This document shows, one piece after another, positions 26,270-34,856 of a stretch of DNA of 64,000 bases. This DNA is from Bacteroides sp. (GTDB lineage Bacteria > Bacteroidota > Bacteroidia > Bacteroidales > P3). The position numbers and the translations under genes are program-made. The stretch is taken from the NCBI GenBank assembly GCA_023662825.1, contig JAMPIH010000001.1:248001-312000 (forward strand), in the 5' to 3' direction. Position 1 is the first letter of the stretch. Each line of letters begins with the position of its first letter. The notes under the pieces were generated by a model, which made no database searches, was not told where the DNA came from, and was given only the letters and a program-made list of their open reading frames with translations.

Positions 26270-26277
26270 CAAAGATA
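26270..26277 (-). promoter_or_regulatory. -7 box for the HU gene
   Basis: TATCTTTG on the minus strand about 120 bases upstream of the start codon; the -33 is weak. The intervening leader has no obvious strong hairpin. Confidence 0.45.
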
Positions 26278-26314
26278 ACATTTTTTTTGAATTTAAAAAG
26301 TTACCGCCCAAACC

Positions 26315-26749
26315 TTAGAAAGGAAGCACATCTTCCTCAGGGTCATACTCCGGCTCTCCCTCTATTTTGGGGGGAATCGAAGGCATGGCCTCCACCCCTT
26401 TCAGGACAGTGGGCTTTTCGTCTTTCCTGCCGAGCATCTCCATGGTCTTGGCCTCCACCTCAACATAGTAGCGCTTCTGCCCTTTGTCTTCCCACATACG
26501 GGTGCGCAGCCGGCCTTCCACATAAATCTTCATACCCTTTTTCAGATACTTCTCCGACACTTCCGCCAAGCCGCCGTACAGCACCACCGAATGCCATTCG
26601 GTATGCTCGACCCGGTCGCCCTGCCTGCTCTTGTAATACTCGGTGGTGGCCAGCGTAAGGCGCGCCCGCTTGCGGCCGTTGTCGAAAACGTACACCTCGG
26701 GATCCTTTCCCAGGTTGCCGATCAGGATAACTTTGTTTACTCCGCTCAT
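26315..26749 (-). CDS. ssb: Single-stranded DNA-binding protein
   Basis: A 144-residue OB-fold protein: MSGVNKVILIGNLGKDPEV, then RVEHTEWHSVVLYGGLAEVSEKYLKKG, then YVEGRLRTRMW. A short linker leads to the acidic tip EEDVLPF, which recruits repair proteins. The length is usual for Bacteroidota. It is 71 bases downstream of mutY. In many Bacteroidota the gliding genes gldE and gldD follow ssb; here they are found about 24 kb away, at 50596-51994. Confidence 0.95.
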   Translation of the reverse strand: MSGVNKVILIGNLGKDPEVYVFDNGRKRARLTLATTEYYKSRQGDRVEHTEWHSVVLYGGLAEVSEKYLKKGMKIYVEGRLRTRMWEDKGQKRYYVEVEAKTMEMLGRKDEKPTVLKGVEAMPSIPPKIEGEPEYDPEEDVLPF

Positions 26750-26820
26750 AACTTTAAATTTTTAGGGGTTTGTACTATACATAAAACCCACTAAAGCCGT
26801 TTTTATCGAAGTTTTTGCGA

Positions 26821-27870
26821 TCAAAAAATTTTCAAATCCCTCAAAAACCGCCTTACAGATATCGGCAGGGCATATTCCGGAAGCGAATTTTTTTTGACCC
26901 TGAAGCAGTCTTCCCTGTTCTCCAGGTACTTTTCGAACCGGAACGCCCCGGCCTCCGCCCTGTAAAAATAGAAGTGCATCCTTCGGTGACTCAGCAGCTG
27001 GGTGCGGTGCTCCAGAAAAGTCACGCCCTCGGCCTCGCACACGGCGGGTCCGGCACTATCCGAGGCGGGAGCGCCGGGCAGTTCGGGCAAATCGTACATA
27101 CCCCGCCAGAGGTCGTTGTAGCCGCGCTTGCGCAGCCAGATGAAATCGTCGCCGCACACCAGCATGTAGTGCAACTGACAGACGGGAAGCGGCTTTTTCT
27201 TTTCCTTTACCGGCAGATGGGAAATCGCCCCGTGCGCGAAGGCGTGGCAAGCCTCCCTGAACGGACACAATGCCGGATCCTGCTGGCAAACGGGATTCTG
27301 CGGCGTGCAGGCCAAGGCCCCGAATTCCATGATGGCCTGGTTGAACGCCCCCGGTTTCTTCCTGTCGATGCGGTCGGCCAGCAGACCCTCTATCCTCTTG
27401 CGGCAGGCCGACGACTGAACGGGTTCGTAGATGCCGTCCAAACGGCAGATAAAGCGGATCACGTTGCCGTCCACCACCGGATGGCAAAGGTTGAAGGCGA
27501 ACGAACCGATGGCCGCCGCCGTGTAGGGGCCGATGCCCGGCAGGGCCTTTATGCGTTCGTAGGTGTCGGGGAAAACGCCTCCGTATTCATTCTGTACAAC
27601 CTTGGCTGCCGCGTGCAGGTTGCGCGCCCGCGAGTAATAGCCCAAGCCCTGCCAGAGCGCCAGCACCTCCCCTTCGGATGCCGCCGCCAGAGCGCCCACT
27701 TTGGGAAAACGTTCCACAAAACGTTCGTAATAGGGCAGACCCTGGTTCACGCGGGTCTGCTGCAGGATAATCTCCGAAAGCCAGATCCGGTACGGGTCGC
27801 TGATGTCCCGCCAGGGCAGATACCTCCGGTTGGCCTCGTACCACGAAACAAGCTGTTCCGAAAAATTCAT
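26821..27870 (-). CDS. mutY: A/G-specific adenine glycosylase
   Basis: A 349-residue base-excision enzyme removing A opposite 8-oxoG. The helix-hairpin-helix reads LPGIGPYTAAAI, with the catalytic Asp nearby in VVDGNVIRF. A NUDIX-like C-terminal domain follows. The iron-sulfur cysteines read C-X6-C-X6-C-X5-C (CTPQNPVCQQDPALCPFREAC, split here as CTPQNPVC and QQDPALC with PFREAC) instead of the common C-X6-C-X2-C-X5-C, i.e. four extra residues in the middle. A strong AAGGAGGG Shine-Dalgarno precedes the ATG, which is uncommon in this phylum. Confidence 0.93.
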   Translation of the reverse strand: MNFSEQLVSWYEANRRYLPWRDISDPYRIWLSEIILQQTRVNQGLPYYERFVERFPKVGALAAASEGEVLALWQGLGYYSRARNLHAAAKVVQNEYGGVFPDTYERIKALPGIGPYTAAAIGSFAFNLCHPVVDGNVIRFICRLDGIYEPVQSSACRKRIEGLLADRIDRKKPGAFNQAIMEFGALACTPQNPVCQQDPALCPFREACHAFAHGAISHLPVKEKKKPLPVCQLHYMLVCGDDFIWLRKRGYNDLWRGMYDLPELPGAPASDSAGPAVCEAEGVTFLEHRTQLLSHRRMHFYFYRAEAGAFRFEKYLENREDCFRVKKNSLPEYALPISVRRFLRDLKIF

Positions 27871-27889
27871 ATAGAACCCTCCTTAAACT

Positions 27890-27927
27890 GATAATCCGGT
27901 GATGTAAAGATACACCACCGGATTATC
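27890..27927 (-). terminator. Hairpin between dsbD and mutY
   Basis: GATAATCCGGTG and CACCGGATTATC form a perfect 12-bp stem around a 14-base loop. It follows the dsbD stop upstream of mutY and lacks a clear T run, so it is either a weak terminator or a processing or stability hairpin. Confidence 0.5.
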
Positions 27928-27949
27928 CATTGTCCGAATCCGCTCCGGA

Positions 27950-30004
27950 TTATTTTCCGAAAGCGTCCAGACCGCCCTGCAGATAGGCGATAAATGCCTC
28001 GATATCACCGGCATATCCGTATCCCTTGTCGGTAATGGGGTTGCCGTCGGCATCCAGCAGGTGATAGTAGGGAAGCGTGTTGGTCTTGAAGCGCGTTACC
28101 TGAAAGTCGGAATTGCGCTTGCCCATGGTCTTCTTTACCTTGCCGTCGATGGCGGAGGTTACCCATTCGCTTTCGGGCAGCTCGGTCTTGTCATCGCAAT
28201 ACATGGCGACAATCACGTATTTCTTGAGCAGTTCCTGAACGCGGGGATCCGACCACACGTCGTTTTCCATTTTCTTGCAGTTGGCGCAGGCATGTCCCTT
28301 GAAGTCGATGAACACCGGCTTGTTCTGCTGCTTGGCGCAGGCCAGCCCTTCTTCGTAGTCGAAGTAACCCTTGAGGTTGAAAGGCAGGTGCAGCTTGTCG
28401 GCGTACTTGGGCGTGCCGCACAGTTCCTGGCTCGTGCCGGGCATGGCCACGGTATTGGCCACGGCCGCGGGCTGGTTCAGGTTGAACTGCTGGGTGGTGA
28501 GCGGCGGAACCAGAGAGGAGACCATCTTCAGGGGCGCGCCGAACATACCGGGAATAAGGTACAGCACGAAGGTGAACGTAACGATCACCAGCAAGAGGCG
28601 AAACACGCCCACGTGGGGCACGTCCGAATCGTGCGAGAACTTGATCTTGCCCAGGAGGTAGAAGCCCATCAGCGTAAAGATCACGATCCAGATGGCCAGG
28701 TAAACCTCGCGGGTAAAGATATGCAGTTCATACACCTGGTCGATGTTCAGGATAAACTTCATGCCGAAGGCCAGCAGAACGAAGGCGAACACCACCTTCA
28801 CCGAGTTGAGCCAGCCGCCCGATTTGGGCATCTTGGCCAGCAGGGACGGGAACAGCGAGAGGATGAAGAACGGCAGGCCCATCGCCAGACCGAAGAAGAA
28901 CATACCCAGGAGCGGCTTGAGCACCGAGGTGCCCATGGCGGCTTCCACCAGCAGCGTGGCCACGAAAGGACCCGTGCAGGAGAAGGAAACGATGGCCAGG
29001 ACGGCCGCCATGAAGAAAGCCGAGATGTAACCGCCGTTGTCGGCCTTGGCGTCCAGTTTGTTCGACAGTCCGGAAGGCAGGGTGATCTCGAACATTCCGA
29101 AGAACGAGAAGGCGAAAATCAGGAACAGTAGGAAGAAGATAAGGTTGGGAATCCAGTGCGTGCTGAGCACGTTGGCGAAGTCGGCGCTCTTGGTGATGGC
29201 CACGATACCGCCGATCAATGTGTAAATCAAGGTGATGGACAAGGTGAAGATGGCTCCCTTGATGATGCCGGCCTTGCGGCTGGAACCGTCATCGGTGTCC
29301 ATGAAGAACGACACCGTCATGGGAATCATCGGGAACACGCAGGGCGTGAACACGGCGGCCAGACCGGCCAGGATGGCCAGAAGGAAGAATCCCCAGAGAG
29401 ACTCGCCTTCTTCCAGAGGCACGCTCGCGGCCTCTTCAACGGAGGCCACCACCTGGGCGGCCTCCTCTTTTACGGCCTGCACCGTTTCTTCCACCTGCGC
29501 TCCGGCTTCGTTCACCGCGTTCTCAACCTTGGCGGCCACCGAAACCTTTACGCCCTTTACCTTGAATTTCAGATCGACATCGTTGAACGGAATGCAGGTT
29601 TCATCGTTGCACACCTGATAGTCCACCGTGGCGGCGATTTCGAAGTCCTTGTCGGTGTTGATGGTTATCTTCTGACGGAATTCGGCGTTCTTGGCGAAGA
29701 AACGCACCAAGGTTCCGAAAATCTCGTCGGTTTCCTCGATGGGTTTGGGACTTTCCGACACCTTGCCCTTTACCGTAAAGCTTTCCGACTTGGGAAAGTT
29801 GAAAACAGTAGGCTGGGGACCGCCCTCTTCCATGAACTGCGAGTACAGGTGGTATCCGCCGCCCACTTCGGCCTTCATGACCAATTCGGCCTGGTTACCG
29901 TCGAGGTACTTTACCGAACAATTCCATTTTACAGGGTTGTCTTGCGAAAAACCTGCCCACACGAAGGCAATCGACAACCATGCCGCAAAAAGTAGCTTTT
30001 TCAT
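27950..30004 (-). CDS. dsbD: Thiol:disulfide interchange protein DsbD
   Basis: A 684-residue three-part electron conduit. The signal peptide (MKKLLFAAWLSIAFVWAGFSQ) is followed by an N-terminal periplasmic domain with Cys132 and Cys137 (QVCNDETCIPF), an Ala/Glu-rich linker (155-200), eight membrane helices with one Cys in FTPCVFPMIP and one in SFSCTGPFV, and a C-terminal thioredoxin domain with CANC. It passes electrons from cytoplasmic thioredoxin to periplasmic acceptors such as the TlpA/Omp28-type proteins at 2857-6030 (inference). The start at 30004 is fixed by the signal peptide. Confidence 0.95.
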   Translation of the reverse strand: MKKLLFAAWLSIAFVWAGFSQDNPVKWNCSVKYLDGNQAELVMKAEVGGGYHLYSQFMEEGGPQPTVFNFPKSESFTVKGKVSESPKPIEETDEIFGTLVRFFAKNAEFRQKITINTDKDFEIAATVDYQVCNDETCIPFNDVDLKFKVKGVKVSVAAKVENAVNEAGAQVEETVQAVKEEAAQVVASVEEAASVPLEEGESLWGFFLLAILAGLAAVFTPCVFPMIPMTVSFFMDTDDGSSRKAGIIKGAIFTLSITLIYTLIGGIVAITKSADFANVLSTHWIPNLIFFLLFLIFAFSFFGMFEITLPSGLSNKLDAKADNGGYISAFFMAAVLAIVSFSCTGPFVATLLVEAAMGTSVLKPLLGMFFFGLAMGLPFFILSLFPSLLAKMPKSGGWLNSVKVVFAFVLLAFGMKFILNIDQVYELHIFTREVYLAIWIVIFTLMGFYLLGKIKFSHDSDVPHVGVFRLLLVIVTFTFVLYLIPGMFGAPLKMVSSLVPPLTTQQFNLNQPAAVANTVAMPGTSQELCGTPKYADKLHLPFNLKGYFDYEEGLACAKQQNKPVFIDFKGHACANCKKMENDVWSDPRVQELLKKYVIVAMYCDDKTELPESEWVTSAIDGKVKKTMGKRNSDFQVTRFKTNTLPYYHLLDADGNPITDKGYGYAGDIEAFIAYLQGGLDAFGK

Positions 30005-30026
30005 TTTTATCGGGTTGTTTTGAAAT

Positions 30027-30278
30027 TTACGCTTTCTCGATCTTGTACTCGTAGCTTTCCATGATGGGATTGTGCAGCAATTCCTTGCAGGCCTTCTCCA
30101 CAATGGCGGCCGCTTTCTTCTGGTCGGCGGCTTCCACTTCGAGGGTTATGTGCTTGCCGATGCGGATATTCCCGGCATCCTTCACGCCCATGTTGTGCAA
30201 ACGGGCTTCAACGGCTTTCCCTTGCGGGTCGAGCAATGCCTTCAACGGCATCACGTTCACTTCTGCTTTGTATTTCAT
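30027..30278 (-). CDS. purS: Phosphoribosylformylglycinamidine synthase subunit PurS
   Basis: An 83-residue protein matching PurS from end to end (KAEVNVMPLKALLDPQGKAV, then RIGKHITLEV). In Gram-positives PurS bridges PurL and PurQ in the small-subunit form of FGAM synthase. It overlaps the pssA stop by 4 bases (ATGA), so translation is coupled. purQ and small purL are not in this window, so the partner genes must lie elsewhere, or PurS acts beside a large PurL. Confidence 0.88.
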   Translation of the reverse strand: MKYKAEVNVMPLKALLDPQGKAVEARLHNMGVKDAGNIRIGKHITLEVEAADQKKAAAIVEKACKELLHNPIMESYEYKIEKA

Positions 30279-30976
30279 GATATATCGTTGTTTCCGATGT
30301 TTCTACTCTCCATATAGAAATGCACCCACGAAAAGAGCGGGTACAGGAATACCGTCACCGCCAGCCCCAGGAATCCGAACAGGGCGAACAGCACGATGGC
30401 CGAGGCCAGGAAAAGATAGACGACGCGCTGCGCCTGCCACGAACGGTTCTGTATCTTGAACGAGAACATACGGTAGTTGCACACCAGCAGGAACGACATC
30501 ACGAACACCAGAACCAGCAGGTAATAGCCTTTGAGGAAAACGCCTTCATGACAGGCGTGCAAGGCCAGCGAGGCCCAGAATATGGCGTTGGCCGGGGTGG
30601 GAACACCCCTGAAGAAGTCGCTGTCGTCTTCGGTATTGAACTTGGCCAGGCGGTAGGCCGAGGCCGCCGCCATGACAAAGGCTATGCAAGCCCAGTAATG
30701 CCCCCAGGCGGGCTGCAAGGCCAGCATCATATAGGCCAGCACGGAAGGCGCCACGCCGAAACTCACCACATCCGAAAGCGAGTCCAGCTCACGCCCGATG
30801 GCGCTCTTGGCGTCCAACAGCCGGGCGGCCATGCCGTCGCAGAAATCAAAGACCGCCGCAATGAAGATAAACGCGCAGGCCATGCGCAGGTGCCCTCCGA
30901 AAGCATACGCAATCGACATACAGCCGCAAAGCAAATTACAAAGCGTAAGTATATTAGGTATCTTCTTGACGAACAT
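30275..30976 (-). CDS. pssA: CDP-diacylglycerol-serine O-phosphatidyltransferase
   Basis: A 233-residue inner-membrane enzyme making phosphatidylserine, the precursor of phosphatidylethanolamine. The CDP-alcohol phosphotransferase signature D-x2-D-G-x2-A-R-x8-G-x3-D-x3-D is complete (DFCDGMAARLL, then GRELDSLSD). About 6-8 hydrophobic helices. The start at 30976 (MFVKKIPNIL) matches the family. The frame stays open far upstream, through two copies of a palindromic repeat, but that part has no PssA homology. Confidence 0.93.
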   Translation of the reverse strand: MFVKKIPNILTLCNLLCGCMSIAYAFGGHLRMACAFIFIAAVFDFCDGMAARLLDAKSAIGRELDSLSDVVSFGVAPSVLAYMMLALQPAWGHYWACIAFVMAAASAYRLAKFNTEDDSDFFRGVPTPANAIFWASLALHACHEGVFLKGYYLLVLVFVMSFLLVCNYRMFSFKIQNRSWQAQRVVYLFLASAIVLFALFGFLGLAVTVFLYPLFSWVHFYMESRNIGNNDIS

Positions 30977-31150
30977 AGCCTGCAAAGATACGAATAAGTC
31001 GAGAGCCAAAAACAAATTTATTTGTTTTGGCTTTTGGGGGATGGGCATTTTAACGAAGTTAAAGATGCACATACACCAAGAGCCAAGGCAAACGAAAGTT
31101 TGCTTTGGCCGAGGCGGAGTATCTTCAACGAAGTTCAAGATACGAATAAT
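30977..31150 (-). repeat. Palindromic promoter-bearing repeat, tandem copies B1-B2 (pssA)
   Basis: B1 (about 30981-31073) and B2 (about 31074-31141) each hold a core hairpin (GCCAAAAACAAA with TTTGTTTTGGC; GCCAAGGCAAAC with GTTTGCTTTGGC) and a second hairpin around AACGAAGTT. Conserved minus-strand -7 TATCTTTG at 30983-30990, 7 bases before the pssA start, with CAAA 22 bases upstream. A more degenerate piece, GAGCATTGCCGAGGC, lies at 31225-31239. 31151-31266 holds no gene. Confidence 0.75.
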
Positions 31151-31266
31151 CCCAATATTTTCGGGTATTTGCCGGGGGCGCCAAGGCTTTAATACAACCA
31201 AGCCCCGGCAATGCCGGATATTTTGAGCATTGCCGAGGCAGGAATCAAGGTTGCCGCATCAAACGG

Positions 31267-32346
31267 CTACCGCACCGAAAACTTTTCCGTAAGCACCCCG
31301 CAGGGAGTCTTTACGCGGGCAAGGTAGATACCCGAAGGCATCCACGACACGTTGTAGCGGAACGAGGTTTGGTTATCCAATGTAGCGGCGTACAGAACAC
31401 GCCCGTTTACGTCCAGTATCTCCACCTTCTGGAGGTTGCAGCCCGTGGTGGTGAGCGTTATCGTTTCGCCGGCGGGATTGGGGTAAATCTTTATGCCAAT
31501 ATCTGCTTTGCCCGTTTCATTCGCCGTTTCGCCACAGTTGCCGTCCGTAAGATAAGTCTTGCCATCTGCAAAAAAGCAACGGAGTCTGCATTTTCCCCAC
31601 TCGGGATATAATCCCTGAACCTCTCCGAAAAAACCTCCCATAGACCCTATACCCTCTATGATGTACTCTTGATGCCAACCTGGGAAATGCCAGTATGAAT
31701 CCTCTTCCCCATTATCCGTCTTTCTTTCGGTAAGCGGTTGTGCAGCCTGCCGTTTCAGCATTTTACCTCCCATACTTACCGAATCAATGGCGGTTATTCG
31801 ATAGGCCATGAACCGAAAACTGTCGGATGGGTCGCGATATAGTTTCCATCGTTGATACGGGTCAAAACCCGGATTGGGAGTGAATGCTTCGGTATGGACC
31901 CAAACGGTATCGCCCGGTTTGGCCGATAAATCCAACAGCAAAAAGAAATCCTCGACAGCCACATTGTAGTAGAACAATTTTTCCCCTTCCGGATAGACAT
32001 ATTCATAGCTCGTTTCATACGAGCCGTCGCAAGACTCTATCTTGAGCCTTTTGCAAACTCGTTCACCCAACAAGGTATCGCCCGCCACAGACATGCGGAT
32101 GCACCCCACCCCGCTTCCCATCCCGTCGTCGGCAATGCTATAGCACCACTTCGAACCCTCGGCAAACCAAGGTGACTCGTTGGCTTCCTGTGCCTGGAGA
32201 GCAGAAATTCCGCCCCAAGACAAGAAGAAAAACAACAGCAAAAGACGTTTTGTATTCAAGGTCTTAGTTTTTAAGGTTAAACTGTATTTAATTAAATTAA
32301 TGTGTTCAATGGATGTATTCGCTTTCATAGTTGTTTCGATTAACAT
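31267..32346 (-). CDS. Secreted protein with T9SS type A sorting domain
   Basis: About 350 residues. The body (SPWFAEGSKWCYSIADDGMGSGVG and so on) matches nothing I recognise. The C-terminal 75 residues are a T9SS sorting domain (IYPNPAGETITL, ILDVNGRVLYAA, MPSGIYLARV). Its last ~210 bases are nearly identical to those of the gene at 33306-34520. The signal peptide core is RLLLLFFFLSWGGISALQAQ. The ATGs at 32346 and 32328 give an unusually long n-region, so a non-ATG start nearer the core is possible. Confidence 0.8.
   Translation of the reverse strand: MLIETTMKANTSIEHINLIKYSLTLKTKTLNTKRLLLLFFFLSWGGISALQAQEANESPWFAEGSKWCYSIADDGMGSGVGCIRMSVAGDTLLGERVCKRLKIESCDGSYETSYEYVYPEGEKLFYYNVAVEDFFLLLDLSAKPGDTVWVHTEAFTPNPGFDPYQRWKLYRDPSDSFRFMAYRITAIDSVSMGGKMLKRQAAQPLTERKTDNGEEDSYWHFPGWHQEYIIEGIGSMGGFFGEVQGLYPEWGKCRLRCFFADGKTYLTDGNCGETANETGKADIGIKIYPNPAGETITLTTTGCNLQKVEILDVNGRVLYAATLDNQTSFRYNVSWMPSGIYLARVKTPCGVLTEKFSVR
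31273..31482 (-). repeat. Near-identical sorting-domain segment, copy 1
   Basis: By hand count about 201 of 210 bases are identical to 33312-33521. Similarity stops abruptly at the start of the sorting domain. The last two codons differ. Confidence 0.9.
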
Positions 32347-32359
32347 CTAGCAATTATGA

Positions 32360-33220
32360 TTACCACACGTTTTTACCGATATAAATTTTTCCACTTCCAC
32401 TACCGGGAATTTTGAATGAACGGGTGCGGAGTCCCCGATCGAATGTGGTGAACTTGAAATCCACTTGCAATGAATCTCCAGACGATACCACTTCCGCCTC
32501 ATAGCCTACATTTTTGGGGCAGATACATGTTGCAAACATGCTGTCCGGCGCATAGTTCTCGGTCTCTTCGATTAAAAGTTGCCCGCCATTCTGTTTCACG
32601 GAAATATCCACTACCGTTTCGTGACAGTTAAGTATCATGCCCCGATGTTCGAATACGGCCTTTCCGTCTCCCGTAAACCGAAACCACAAATATTCCTCTC
32701 CAGCCACATTTACCGAGGCTATTCTATTTAAACACGAACTAACCCCCATCGTCGGCATATAATCTCCGTCTTCAGCCTCCTGTTCAAAAGGCATTTCAAC
32801 AAAGCGGACTTCCCTTTCAGTACGCTCCATACCTATAATGCAATAAGCTTGGTCGTAAATGCCAGTTTGCGGTTGATAGTTCCGATGCACTGATACGTTC
32901 ACAAAAGAACCGTCGTCTATCATCGATGCCACCTCTATTTCATACACGGGATGGGTACGGGTCGTATCAAAAAGGGCTATAACCTGCTGACAGGTAAAAT
33001 CGGGAATAGGAATATCGCACGAGATATTGCCAATCATCCGCATATACGAGCCTTCTTCCCTTATCAAAAAATAGCCTGGTAACTGTCCGTAACTTCCATC
33101 CGTGGAGCCCTTGCAAAGTTCGGAATATGCAAGCTTCGTATCTTCTTGTCCACATGAAAACATAAAAACGCTCATCAGGCAAGCCAATACGAAAAAAGGA
33201 ATCAAACCAGTGTTTTTCAT
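32360..33220 (-). CDS. Lipoprotein of unknown function
   Basis: A 286-residue lipoprotein: signal MKNTGLIPFFVLACLMSVFMFSC with lipobox MFSC. The mature part is Cys-rich (about nine cysteines, e.g. NISCDIPIPDFTC and FATCIC) and predicted beta-rich. No family recognised. It sits between two T9SS cargo genes on the same strand, 14 bases upstream of the first, and may be part of one surface-protein transcript. There are no catalytic motifs to see. Confidence 0.75.
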   Translation of the reverse strand: MKNTGLIPFFVLACLMSVFMFSCGQEDTKLAYSELCKGSTDGSYGQLPGYFLIREEGSYMRMIGNISCDIPIPDFTCQQVIALFDTTRTHPVYEIEVASMIDDGSFVNVSVHRNYQPQTGIYDQAYCIIGMERTEREVRFVEMPFEQEAEDGDYMPTMGVSSCLNRIASVNVAGEEYLWFRFTGDGKAVFEHRGMILNCHETVVDISVKQNGGQLLIEETENYAPDSMFATCICPKNVGYEAEVVSSGDSLQVDFKFTTFDRGLRTRSFKIPGSGSGKIYIGKNVW

Positions 33221-33258
33221 TCTAACCTCCCTTTATTTATTCAATTACAGCCTTGACA

Positions 33259-33290
33259 GGGATGCAGAGTTCAAATGCGCTCCGCATCCC
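33259..33290 (-). terminator. Hairpin between secreted-protein genes
   Basis: GGGATGC and GCATCCC form a 7-bp stem with an 18-base loop after the stop of the 33306-34520 gene. There is no T run, so termination is uncertain. Confidence 0.3.
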
Positions 33291-33305
33291 CCTTGGCTCT
33301 CCACG

Positions 33306-34520
33306 CTATTTCACCGAAAACTTTTCCGTAAACACTCCGCAGGGAGTCTTTACGCGGGCGAGATAGATACCCGAAGGCATCCACGACACGTTGTAGCGGA
33401 ACGAGGTTTGATTATCCAATGTGGCGGCATACAGAACACGCCCGTTTACGTCCAGTATCTCCACCTTCTGGAGGTTGCAGCCCGTGGCGGTGAGCGTTAT
33501 CGTTTCGCCGGCGGGGTTGGGGCTTAGGATTAACTCCGCTTTTGGGTGCTTTTCGGTTGGGGCGGCACCTACTTTCCGGATGTCTGTAACAAGCATTTCA
33601 GAATACGGATATCCCTTTAAACTATAGAAGTGTTCCACAAAACCGTTCATCACCTCAATACTATCTCCTTCCATGTAATCCACGCCTTGAAAGTGAAAAG
33701 GGAAGCCATCCACCGCCCATCCACTAAATGGTACTGTATCCATGTTATTGCTGAGAATGTGTACGCCATCATCCATCGCTACTGCCAATGCTTGATAACA
33801 ACAATCAAATTCGGGGAAAATCAACGCGGGCGTTTCGACAATCACCAATTTCCCTCTTCCGGAAATGTAATAATGATCATCTCCGGAATAACAACGGCCT
33901 TTCCCATGCATGCTCCATCCATCAATACAGAGCAGGGTTTCAAATATTTCAGAAGGAAGGCCTGATTTATGCCACGCTATGCCATGCAAGGCGGAACCAA
34001 TTCCGGTCAACCACATATCCATAACTTGATGGACGGTATCATAAACTTTCAAATAATGAGATTGACCAAATGGAAATGGAGCAATAGTGTCTCCGACCTC
34101 CAATACCCGAAATACTGGATTTTTGAGATTGTCCGTTTCTTCCACCCAATCCATCATCAGAACATCGTTCGCTTTCAAGGAAAAATCGAAAAGAACATGT
34201 TCCCGTTGACCGGTATAATCATAGACATAGACCCGAACGCTGTCTTCCCGTAGTGCATAGCCAGCCAAAGCCTCGTTTTGTTTATCGCCATCCTCTCGCC
34301 AAAAGATTTTCTTATAACTATTATTTCCAATGGCCGTGTCTCCCATAACAAAATATTGGTTGGTTCCGTTCCAATTTCCATCTATAACGGTATTTTCCCA
34401 ATATAACGACCATAATTTGAAAGGTTCAGTTTCGGGTACTACCTCGGGGTTCGCCCATGCGTTTAGCGATAATAGGTAAAGGCATAGTATGATTATTGGT
34501 CTTGCTTTCATGGTTTTCAT
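33306..34520 (-). CDS. Secreted protein with T9SS type A sorting domain
   Basis: A 404-residue protein with a signal peptide (MKTMKARPIIILCLYLLSLNAWA). The body carries no known domain; short similarities of style (KIFWREDGDK, RVLEVGDTIAPF) resemble the 31267 gene only weakly. The last 75 residues are a T9SS sorting domain that is almost the same in protein and DNA as that of the 31267 gene. Surface display is therefore likely; function unknown. ATGs at 34520 and 34511 are both plausible starts. Confidence 0.82.
   Translation of the reverse strand: MKTMKARPIIILCLYLLSLNAWANPEVVPETEPFKLWSLYWENTVIDGNWNGTNQYFVMGDTAIGNNSYKKIFWREDGDKQNEALAGYALREDSVRVYVYDYTGQREHVLFDFSLKANDVLMMDWVEETDNLKNPVFRVLEVGDTIAPFPFGQSHYLKVYDTVHQVMDMWLTGIGSALHGIAWHKSGLPSEIFETLLCIDGWSMHGKGRCYSGDDHYYISGRGKLVIVETPALIFPEFDCCYQALAVAMDDGVHILSNNMDTVPFSGWAVDGFPFHFQGVDYMEGDSIEVMNGFVEHFYSLKGYPYSEMLVTDIRKVGAAPTEKHPKAELILSPNPAGETITLTATGCNLQKVEILDVNGRVLYAATLDNQTSFRYNVSWMPSGIYLARVKTPCGVFTEKFSVK
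33312..33521 (-). repeat. Near-identical sorting-domain segment, copy 2
   Basis: Partner of 31273-31482 (about 201/210 identical). The upstream coding bodies are not detectably similar at the DNA level. Confidence 0.9.
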
Positions 34521-34856
34521 TTCTATTGGGTTATTATATTAACATTTGCGCCAAGTTCTATCGTTGTACCGGGATTTTACCAAAGTACTTCCGCGACCCT
34601 GAAATTGTTTCATTCTAACACAAAAGAAATATCGCTATCCGGATTTTCATGATGTTTGGTTTTTTGAGTTATTCGATATGTTACTTATTTTAGTCTAATA
34701 TTTCACAGATGCAGTGCATCTCAATCAGCATATGCAAACATATGCCATATGTTTCAAAAATAAAACAGCACCATATCAATATGTTTTTCGTACCTTTATA
34801 GGTTTGATTTCATATCCTTTGCCAGAAACGGCAATTACCAAAAAGAAAAAAAATCC
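34521..34856. other. AT-rich intergenic region with short perfect palindromes
   Basis: This 336-base stretch holds no convincing gene. It contains GATGCAGTGCATC (34708-34720) and AAACATATGCCATATGTTT (34736-34754), both perfect dyads that could be operators. It separates the surface-protein genes from the OstA-like directon, whose stop lies at 34857. Confidence 0.6.

Noticed and set aside
30275-31201. Longer 308-residue version of PssA
   Set aside because: The added N-terminus is translated repeat element with no PssA homology. The -7 box at 30983-30990 lies inside it, so transcription from there could not include an upstream start.
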